Under the pieces are notes generated by a model, which saw only the letters and a list, made by a program, of their open reading frames with translations, had not been told where the DNA came from and ran no database searches. Below, one piece after another: positions 58,371-64,000 of a stretch of DNA of 64,000 nucleotides. The position numbers were made by a program, and so were the translations under genes. Within the stretch, counting starts at the first letter, position 1. Each line of letters opens with the position of its first letter. The DNA comes from Vibrio agarivorans (GTDB taxonomy: Bacteria > Pseudomonadota > Gammaproteobacteria > Enterobacterales > Vibrionaceae). The stretch covers positions 280,141-344,140 of the forward strand of contig NZ_JAUFQF010000004.1 of NCBI RefSeq assembly GCF_030409635.1. The letters run 5' to 3'.

Positions 58371-58886
58371 CTAGTCGAGCAAGTGGTCTTCTACTCGTTC
58401 AATTTCTGACTTGAGTTTTGCTATGAATTTGAGTTTACGAACAACATCTGCCGCTTCAGACCATAATTGCTCATTTAATAGCGTTTCAAGTTGCGATATA
58501 TGCTGCTTATACATTTTGCTGACTTTACGGTCAAAGTCGAATAAGTCATCAGCACCATCAGGGCTCGCAGATATATGCTCTAGCTCTTCTCTCAATTCCA
58601 TCTGCTCCATCAAGAACATTGGATCTTGCAACGTCTGCTGCTCGCCTTTTAACTCAAGATCATTGAGAGACAATATGTATTCCGCGCGTGAGATAGGCTG
58701 TTTAAGCGTTTGATAAGCATCATTGATTTCAGACGCCTTTTGAACAGCTAATAAACGATCTCTTTCAGAGGCGCTGGCATAATTGTCAGGGTGAAATCGT
58801 TTTTGTAGTTCACGGAATTGAGAAGAAAGAAGGCTACCATCCAGTGTGAACTGGTTTGGTAGCCCAAATAATTCAAAGTAGTTCAT
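58371..58886 (-). CDS. hscB: HscB, J-domain co-chaperone for Fe-S assembly
   Basis: A 171-residue co-chaperone. The J domain spans residues 1-75 ([13 protein letters not shown]; the HPD motif is in [26 protein letters not shown]), then a C-terminal three-helix IscU-binding domain. It delivers IscU to HscA and stimulates ATP hydrolysis. It is separated from iscA by 59 bases containing an inverted repeat. Confidence 0.96.
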   Translation of the reverse strand: MNYFELFGLPNQFTLDGSLLSSQFRELQKRFHPDNYASASERDRLLAVQKASEINDAYQTLKQPISRAEYILSLNDLELKGEQQTLQDPMFLMEQMELREELEHISASPDGADDLFDFDRKVSKMYKQHISQLETLLNEQLWSEAADVVRKLKFIAKLKSEIERVEDHLLD

Positions 58887-58913
58887 TCAGAGTTCAGTCC
58901 TTGGTCTTTGAAC

Positions 58914-58934
58914 AGCGGAGATACTCACTCCGCT
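58914..58934. repeat. Intercistronic hairpin between iscA and hscB
   Basis: AGCGGAG/CTCCGCT, a 7-bp stem with a seven-base loop, just after the iscA stop. Leftward the tail is not T-rich. It may protect the upstream message or dampen hscB expression. Confidence 0.6.
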
Positions 58935-58945
58935 TAAATCATTAA

Positions 58946-59269
58946 TTAGACGTTAAAGCTCTCACCACAACCACACTCACCTTTCGCATTTGGGTTGTTG
59001 AATTCAAAACCTTCGTTTAGGCCCTGTTTAACGTAATCAAGTTCAGTACCATCAAGATACACCAAACTCTTCTGATCAATAATTACTTTTACACCAGCGT
59101 GCTCGAAGACTTCGTCTTCTTCATTGAGTTCATCAACAAACTCAAGTACGTAGGCCATGCCCGAACACCCGGTTGTCTTTACCCCTAGACGAAGACCAAC
59201 GCCTTTGCCTCGACTATCTAGGAAAGCTCGAACTCGGCTTGCTGCGGAATCTGTTAATGAAATGGCCAT
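58946..59269 (-). CDS. iscA: IscA, A-type Fe-S carrier
   Basis: A 107-residue A-type carrier that receives and hands on Fe-S clusters. The three ligand cysteines are in [15 protein letters not shown] (Cys35) and the C-terminal ECGCGESF (Cys99, Cys101). [17 protein letters not shown] is the standard start. It lies between iscU and hscB, flanked on both sides by short hairpins. Confidence 0.97.
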   Translation of the reverse strand: MAISLTDSAASRVRAFLDSRGKGVGLRLGVKTTGCSGMAYVLEFVDELNEEDEVFEHAGVKVIIDQKSLVYLDGTELDYVKQGLNEGFEFNNPNAKGECGCGESFNV

Positions 59270-59303
59270 ACTACACCCTGGTTTTCAATTTAATTTCTTT
59301 ATC

Positions 59304-59321
59304 GGCGAGCTTACGCTCGCC
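59304..59321. repeat. Intercistronic hairpin between iscU and iscA
   Basis: GGCGAGC/GCTCGCC, a perfect 7-bp stem with a TTAC-type loop, immediately after the iscU stop. No T-run follows in the leftward direction. Confidence 0.65.
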
Positions 59322-59327
59322 ACTTAA

Positions 59328-59711
59328 TTATTGGTCGTGCTTCTTTTTGTAGTCAGCAACGGCTGCTTTGATCGCATCTTCAGCCAAAATAGAGCAGTGA
59401 ACCTTCACTGGAGGAAGCTCTAGCTCTTCAGCGATTTCTGCATTCTTGATTGCGGCAGCTTCATCGATTGACTTACCTTTTACCCACTCTGTAACAAGCG
59501 AGCTAGACGCAATCGCACTACCACAACCATACGTTTTAAACTTCGCATCTTCAATAATGCCTTCCGGCGTTACCTTGATCTGAAGCTTCATTACGTCACC
59601 ACAAGCTGGTGCACCTACCATGCCACTACCAACGTTTGGATCTTCTTTATCGAAAGAACCTACGTTACGTGGGTTTTCATAGTGATCAATTACTTTTTCG
59701 CTATATGCCAT
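59328..59711 (-). CDS. iscU: IscU, Fe-S cluster scaffold
   Basis: A 127-residue scaffold. The cluster ligands are Cys37 (GAPACGDVMKLQI), Cys63 (YGCGSAIASSSL) and Cys106 (VHCSILAEDAI), with Asp39. The HscA recognition motif LPPVK lies just before Cys106. Clusters are built here with sulfur from IscS. It follows iscS by 53 bases. Confidence 0.98.
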   Translation of the reverse strand: MAYSEKVIDHYENPRNVGSFDKEDPNVGSGMVGAPACGDVMKLQIKVTPEGIIEDAKFKTYGCGSAIASSSLVTEWVKGKSIDEAAAIKNAEIAEELELPPVKVHCSILAEDAIKAAVADYKKKHDQ

Positions 59712-59764
59712 AATAATTTACCTCGAATCCTCTATATCAATCCTTTGGAATGATGAACAACTGA

Positions 59765-60979
59765 TTAGTGGTGTGCCCACTCAACCGTGCTCAAATCAAT
59801 CCCTTCTTTGTACATATCCCATAGAGGAGACATGTCGCGCAGTTTAGTGACTGCAGTACGAATCTGTTCAATTGCGTAGTCCACTTCTTCTTCGGTTGTA
59901 AAGCGACCGAACGAGAAACGAACCGAGCTGTGTGCTAACTCGTCATCTAAACCTAAAGCACGCAATACATACGATGGTTCAAGACTTGCTGATGTACATG
60001 CACTACCCGAAGAAACCGCTAGGTCTTTTAACGACATAAGAAGCGACTCACCCTCAACGAAAGCAAAGCTTACGTTTAAATTGTGGGGTACACGCTGCTC
60101 GAGATCACCATTTACGGTAACCGCTTCAAGGTCTTTTACACCGTCTAGCAGACGGTTACGTAGAGCCATTGCATGATCGAAATCTTTCTGCAGGTCTTCT
60201 TTAGCAACACGGAATGCTTCGCCCATACCCACAATTTGATGCGTAGGTAGAGTTCCAGAACGGAAACCACGCTCGTGGCCACCACCGTGCATTTGAGCTT
60301 CAAGACGAATACGAGGCTTACGACGTACGTAAAGTGCACCGATACCTTTTGGTCCGTATGCCTTGTGCGCAGATAGTGAAATTAGATCCACTTTCATTTC
60401 CTGCACATCGATTGGTAGTTTGCCCGCCGACTGAGCCGCATCGACATGGAAGATAATCTTACGTGAGCGACAAAGCTCACCAATAGATGCGATGTCTTGA
60501 ACAACACCAATTTCATTGTTAACGTGCATAATTGACACTAAAACTGTGTCTTCGCGCATCGCAGCTTCAAGCTTGTTTAAGTCGACAATACCATTTGATT
60601 CTGGCTCAAGGTAAGTCACTTCAAAGCCTTCACGCTCAAGTTGACGACAAGGGTCTAGAACCGCTTTGTGCTCGGTTTTGACAGTAATAACGTGCTTGCC
60701 TTTCTTTGAGTAGAAATGTGCTGCACCCTTGATTGCTAAGTTGTCTGACTCAGTTGCTCCCGAGGTGAATACGATTTCACGTGGGTCTGCGTTAAGAAGA
60801 TCGGCAATTTGCTCACGAGCGTTATCAACCGCTTCTTCAGCTTGCCAACCGTAACGATGCGAACGTGATGCTGGGTTACCAAACGTCCCGTCCATCGTCA
60901 TATACTGAACCATTTTTTCTGCAACTCGCGGATCGACTGGGCAAGTTGCTGAGTAATCAAGATAAATAGGCAGTTTCAT
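59765..60979 (-). CDS. iscS: IscS, cysteine desulfurase
   Basis: A 404-residue PLP enzyme giving persulfide sulfur for Fe-S clusters and tRNA thiolation. The PLP lysine is in [12 protein letters not shown] (about Lys206) and the catalytic cysteine is in [14 protein letters not shown] (about Cys328) on a mobile loop. [17 protein letters not shown] is the standard start. The length equals that of E. coli IscS. It follows iscR by 27 bases. Confidence 0.98.
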   Translation of the reverse strand: MKLPIYLDYSATCPVDPRVAEKMVQYMTMDGTFGNPASRSHRYGWQAEEAVDNAREQIADLLNADPREIVFTSGATESDNLAIKGAAHFYSKKGKHVITVKTEHKAVLDPCRQLEREGFEVTYLEPESNGIVDLNKLEAAMREDTVLVSIMHVNNEIGVVQDIASIGELCRSRKIIFHVDAAQSAGKLPIDVQEMKVDLISLSAHKAYGPKGIGALYVRRKPRIRLEAQMHGGGHERGFRSGTLPTHQIVGMGEAFRVAKEDLQKDFDHAMALRNRLLDGVKDLEAVTVNGDLEQRVPHNLNVSFAFVEGESLLMSLKDLAVSSGSACTSASLEPSYVLRALGLDDELAHSSVRFSFGRFTTEEEVDYAIEQIRTAVTKLRDMSPLWDMYKEGIDLSTVEWAHH

Positions 60980-61006
60980 TATTTTCTCCAGTGTAATACC
61001 TTGCCA

Positions 61007-61513
61007 CTATGAGCGAACGTCAACGCCAATTGAAGATAAGCTCGAGCCACTGTGTGTAAGGCTATGATTTAGTACAAGATCGATATCTTGCTTATCAGAG
61101 ATCTCTAGGACTTCGTTGTCCTTCATCAATTGACCTAACGTAATGTTGTTAAGGAAGTCTGAGATTCGAGCACTCAGGTCTCTCCATAACGTGTGTGTCA
61201 GACAGCGTGTTCCGCCCTGACAATCTCCCTTACCGTTGCATTTAGTCGCATCTACAGACTCATCAACAGCAGAGATCACGGTACCAATTGATATTGTATT
61301 TGCTTCAGCTCCAAGGCGATATCCACCACCCGGACCTCTCACACTCGCGACCAAGCCCGCTTTTCTTAATTTAGAAAATAGTTGCTCTAGGTACGAAAGC
61401 GAAATCCCTTGTCGCTCTGAAATATCAGCCAAAGGAACGGGGTTCTGCTGTGAATGAAGAGCCACATCGAGCATGGCTGTCACTGCATATCGTCCTTTCG
61501 ATGTTAATCTCAT
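61007..61513 (-). CDS. iscR: IscR, Fe-S-sensing repressor
   Basis: A 168-residue Rrf2-family regulator. The winged helix-turn-helix comprises residues 1-75 ([39 protein letters not shown]). The [2Fe-2S] ligands Cys92, Cys98 and Cys104 with His107 lie in [20 protein letters not shown]. The holo-protein represses the isc operon at type 1 sites; two such sites lie directly upstream (61556-61605). It is the first gene of the operon. Confidence 0.98.
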   Translation of the reverse strand: MRLTSKGRYAVTAMLDVALHSQQNPVPLADISERQGISLSYLEQLFSKLRKAGLVASVRGPGGGYRLGAEANTISIGTVISAVDESVDATKCNGKGDCQGGTRCLTHTLWRDLSARISDFLNNITLGQLMKDNEVLEISDKQDIDLVLNHSLTHSGSSLSSIGVDVRS

Positions 61514-61555
61514 AATTCATCCTTTCCACACTGTTTATGTGGTAAGGAGTTTTTC

Positions 61556-61605
61556 ATACCTGACTAAAATGGTCAAGTATTTATTTGACTAAAATAGTCA
61601 GGTAT
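61556..61605 (-). promoter_or_regulatory. Two abutting IscR type 1 operators
   Basis: Two 25-base sites, 61556-61580 and 61581-61605, each carry the GACTAAAAT.GTCA core with ATA/TAT-type flanks of the IscR type 1 motif. The right-hand site is less perfect on one arm. They lie 43 to 92 bases upstream of iscR and overlap the expected promoter, in keeping with autorepression. Confidence 0.85.
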
Positions 61606-61619
61606 TATTTTCAACCTAA

Positions 61620-62357
61620 CTATTTAAAATTCTTTGCTTTCTCTATTGCAGTTAAAACACCACGTAAGATGTTCAGCTCTTGAGATTCTGGACGAGCACG
61701 GGTAAACAGACGACGTAACTTGTCCATCACCTTCTGCGGTTTGTCTCTCTCAATAAAGTGGGTATCGTACAAGACTTTTTCAAGGTGTGAATAGAATTGT
61801 TCTAGCTGTTCATAGCGAGGGTACGCTTCCTGAGGCGATGGCTCATACTGGCTCTGTTCCATCGCTAGGTAAGCCATACGAATCTCATATGATACAGTCT
61901 GTACCGCCATCGCAAGATTCAGAGAACTGTACTCAGGATTTGCAGGAATAGTCAGATGGTACTGGCACTTTTGCAGCTCTTCATTTGTCAAGCCGGTACG
62001 TTCTCGACCAAACACAACTGCGACACTACCAGACTGTTCTAGTGACAACGCTTCAACCAGCTTTTCTCCGCACTCCCTTGGCTCAACCATAGGCCAATCA
62101 AGTGTACGCGAACGAGCACTGGTACCAATAACCAAAGAGCAATCTGCTACCGCTTGTTCAACCGTGTCAACCACCTGGGCATTCATCGCTACATCGCTTG
62201 CGCCCGCAGCGAGTGCGGTCGTTTGACCATCTCGCTCACACTGGGGGTCGACAAGTACAAGGTTAGATAATCCCATAACCTTCATTGCTCGAGCCGCAGA
62301 GCCTATATTGCCTGCATGAGATGTACCTACCAGTACGATTTTAACGCGGTCTAACAT
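61620..62357 (-). CDS. trmJ: TrmJ, tRNA (cytidine/uridine-32-2'-O)-methyltransferase
   Basis: A 245-residue SPOUT-class methyltransferase that methylates the 2'-OH of residue 32 in several tRNAs. The trefoil-knot cofactor site is made by [20 protein letters not shown] near the start, [17 protein letters not shown] in the middle and [19 protein letters not shown]. It lies upstream of iscR on the same strand, 106 bases away, with the IscR operators between; suhB is divergent. Confidence 0.96.
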   Translation of the reverse strand: MLDRVKIVLVGTSHAGNIGSAARAMKVMGLSNLVLVDPQCERDGQTTALAAGASDVAMNAQVVDTVEQAVADCSLVIGTSARSRTLDWPMVEPRECGEKLVEALSLEQSGSVAVVFGRERTGLTNEELQKCQYHLTIPANPEYSSLNLAMAVQTVSYEIRMAYLAMEQSQYEPSPQEAYPRYEQLEQFYSHLEKVLYDTHFIERDKPQKVMDKLRRLFTRARPESQELNILRGVLTAIEKAKNFK

Positions 62358-62532
62358 GTTGATGATTTACCCTTTAAAATGGACGCAGAATGTTATCATA
62401 TTAATAAGAAGCACGTCATACCGATTTAAAACCAACACTCAGAAAGAACAAAAAATAACCACTTCCATTTATAGAAATAACTGATATACTCGTCGCGTTT
62501 TTTGTTCTTTAACATCCGTTGGGAAGATATCT

Positions 62533-63336
62533 ATGCATCCTATGCTTAATATTGCTATTCGTGCTGCACGAAAAGCAGGTAACCATATCGCTAAATCACT
62601 AGAAAATGCTGACAAAATTGAGTCGACACTAAAAGGTACGAACGACTTCGTAACTAATGTAGACCAAGAAGCAGAAGCAATCATCATCGATACGATCAAA
62701 AACTCGTACCCTGATCACTCTATCGTTGCTGAAGAAAACGGTCTTATTGAAGGCAAAGACAAAGATGCACAGTGGATCATTGACCCTCTGGATGGCACGA
62801 CTAACTTTGTAAAAGGTCTACCACATTTCTCTGTATCTATCGCAGTTCGCCTAAACGGTAAAACTGAAGTAGCTTGTGTTTACGATCCAATCCGTAATGA
62901 ACTGTTCACTGCACAACGTGGTGCTGGTGCACAGCTAAATAATACTCGCATCCGTGTTAAGCAGCTAAAAGACCTTCAAGGTACTGTTCTTGCGACTGGT
63001 TTCCCATTCAAGCAAAAGCAGCACAGCGAGTCTTACCTAAAGATCCTATCTTCTCTATTTGTAGATTGTTCAGACTTCCGTCGTACAGGCTCTGCGGCTC
63101 TTGACCTATGTTACGTTGCTGCAAACCGTGTGGATGGCTACTTTGAAATTGGTCTAAAACCATGGGATATCGCTGCAGGTGAGCTGATTGCACGTGAAGC
63201 TGGTGCTATCGTTACTGATTTTGCAGGCGGCACTGAATACATGAAGTCTGGCAACGTTGTCGCTGCAAGTGCACGTGGCGTGAAAGGCATCATCAAACAC
63301 ATCCGTGAAAACAGCAACGAAGGTCTTCTTAAGTAA
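62533..63336 (+). CDS. suhB: SuhB, inositol-1-monophosphatase and antitermination cofactor
   Basis: A 267-residue protein, the same length as E. coli SuhB. Metal-binding and catalytic motifs are present: VAEENG, the signature WIIDPLDGTTNFVKGLPH around residue 80, and the C-terminal KPWDIAAGELIAREAG. It dephosphorylates inositol phosphate in vitro and in E. coli is part of the rRNA antitermination complex with NusA/B/E/G. TATACT at 62485-62490 is a plausible -10. It ends at the terminator at 63359 and is divergent from trmJ. Confidence 0.96.
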   Translation: MHPMLNIAIRAARKAGNHIAKSLENADKIESTLKGTNDFVTNVDQEAEAIIIDTIKNSYPDHSIVAEENGLIEGKDKDAQWIIDPLDGTTNFVKGLPHFSVSIAVRLNGKTEVACVYDPIRNELFTAQRGAGAQLNNTRIRVKQLKDLQGTVLATGFPFKQKQHSESYLKILSSLFVDCSDFRRTGSAALDLCYVAANRVDGYFEIGLKPWDIAAGELIAREAGAIVTDFAGGTEYMKSGNVVAASARGVKGIIKHIRENSNEGLLK

Positions 63337-63358
63337 TTCGTTTCTCGTTAAAAATATT

Positions 63359-63384
63359 AAACCTCGCTTCGGCGAGGTTTTTTT
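63359..63384 (+). terminator. Terminator of suhB
   Basis: ACCTCGC/GCGAGGT with a TTCG tetraloop, followed by a run of T ending in TTTTTTTA. It lies 22 bases after the suhB stop. Confidence 0.92.
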
Positions 63385-63656
63385 ATGCGTGTTAAAAATT
63401 ATTATTCGCTATCCAATAGCTAATCTAGCTGGTCTCAATAGCTAACGCGCTCGGTCGCACATCCATCGATGTTGCTACGGCACTATGTTGGGCTTGATTT
63501 TGAAGGCATGCGAAATTGTTCAAGCAAATGCGTAGATAATGTTTACGGACAACAGATTAAACGAGTTTGAAGATTACAGTCTTAGAAAGATATAGATTCG
63601 ACCGGGCTGGCGTACCACGTAGACGGCTAGTTCTACTTTGAAGAAGCGATAGATAC
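63385..63656. other. Gene-free spacer between suhB and the tRNA genes
   Basis: About 270 bases with no credible open frame, tRNA or clear repeat. It is downstream of both flanking units (suhB rightward, tRNA unit leftward), so no promoter is expected. I see nothing identifiable. Confidence 0.6.
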
Positions 63657-63684
63657 AAAAAAGCCCCGTCTTTCGACGAGGCTT
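63657..63684 (-). terminator. Terminator of the tRNA (possibly rrn) operon
   Basis: Leftward: AAGCCTCGTC and GACGGGGCTT pair with one mismatch around a GAAA tetraloop, followed by six T. It begins eight bases after the tRNA-Trp 3' end. Confidence 0.85.
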
Positions 63685-63691
63685 TGATATA

Positions 63692-63768
<77 letters not shown>

Positions 63769-63797
63769 ATCTTCGTTTTTATTGAGACGACTCTCTG

Positions 63798-63818
63798 ATA
63801 AGTGGCGGAATGGCCGGG
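63798..63818 (-). repeat. Partial duplicate of the tRNA-Asp 3' end
   Basis: These 21 bases match 63865-63885 (the tRNA-Asp 3' end plus five bases beyond it) at 19 of 21 positions. The copy is cut off in the T arm and then diverges into two small hairpins (GCTTG/CAAGC and TTCGACC/GGTCGAA). It looks like a tRNA remnant in the tRNA-Asp/tRNA-Trp spacer. Confidence 0.65.
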
Positions 63819-63869
63819 CTTGCGCTCAAGCGGGACTCATTCGACCGAAGGTCGAAACCTTCAAATAAG

Positions 63870-63946
63870 TGGCGGAGTGGACGGGACTCGAACCCGCGAC
63901 CCCCGGCGTGACAGGCCGGTATTCTAACCAACTGAACTACCACTCC
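63870..63946 (-). tRNA. tRNA-Asp (anticodon GTC)
   Basis: A 77-base cloverleaf with encoded CCA: acceptor pair GGAGTGG/CCACTCC, discriminator G, anticodon stem CCGGC/GCCGG with loop CTGTCAC (anticodon GTC), and T-loop TTCGAGT. Leftward, 101 bases before tRNA-Trp. The Asp-Trp order after 5S rRNA is known from E. coli rrnC, so an rRNA operon may lie to the right of the window. tRNA-Asp is also a substrate of the queuosine enzymes QueA/Tgt encoded here. Confidence 0.97.
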
Positions 63947-64000
63947 GCAGTGGTCTATTTAAAGTCTTATCTAAAACGTGCTTTAAACAGATAATGTTCA

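Noticed and set aside
63385..63656. Possible small RNA or degenerate element after suhB
   Set aside because: No stable hairpin with T-run, no promoter-like pair and no repeat could be seen beyond the flanking terminators.

Overview
The window is a piece of a Vibrio-type gammaproteobacterial main chromosome. The reasons are the gene order (pstA-pstC / ppk-ppx / pstS-phoR-phoB / rdgC), the long PstC and PstA permeases, the isc operon beside trmJ and suhB, and rodZ-ispG-hisS-yfgM-bamB-der next to xseA/guaBA. Almost all of it is core genome. I see no insertion sequence, prophage, CRISPR array or integron.

Layout. 1-11.2 kb: phosphate and polyphosphate block: pstA (cut by the window edge) and pstC leftward, ppk-ppx rightward, the phoB-phoR-pstS operon leftward with a clear Pho box, then rdgC. 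11.3-13.4 kb: tRNA U34 hydroxylation pair trhP-yfhL and a small orphan gene. 13.6-17.6 kb: mepA, a DUF1904-like gene broken at a run of nine T, a choline-kinase-like phosphotransferase, an AaaT-like acetyltransferase and an endonuclease/phosphatase-fold protein. 17.6-23.4 kb: queA-tgt-yajC-secD-secF. 23.6-27 kb: a CBS-pair protein, a chemoreceptor and an orphan NarL/LuxR-type response regulator.

26.9-34.8 kb is the accessory highlight: a tight leftward five-gene operon encoding a BvgS/EvgS/RocS-type unorthodox sensor kinase, a RocR-like REC-EAL c-di-GMP phosphodiesterase, a RocA-like response regulator, a membrane GGDEF cyclase with intact active and inhibitory sites, and a LysR-type regulator. 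A second RocA-like regulator converges on it with a 71-bp overlap. The first three resemble the Pseudomonas Roc/Sad phosphorelay; the cyclase, LysR and second regulator enlarge it into one locus holding both c-di-GMP synthesis and breakdown.

35-39 kb: ynjBCD ABC importer with the phosphatidyltransferase-like ynjF. 39.2-44.4 kb: guaB-guaA (PurR-like box between them), xseA and yfgJ. 44.5-47 kb: AlaX-like editing protein and der. 47.2-52.4 kb: rodZ-ispG-hisS-yfgM-bamB. 52.7-55.8 kb: pepB-ndk and rlmN. 55.9-61.6 kb: complete iscRSUA-hscBA-fdx-iscX operon with two abutting IscR-type operators. 61.6-63.4 kb: trmJ and suhB. The right end carries leftward tRNA-Asp and tRNA-Trp genes, the order seen after the 5S gene in some rRNA operons, so an rrn operon may lie just beyond the window.

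Many transcription units end in clear intrinsic terminators, listed separately. Start codons were re-chosen for several genes where the longest frame extends upstream of a better ribosome binding site or the family's usual N-terminus.
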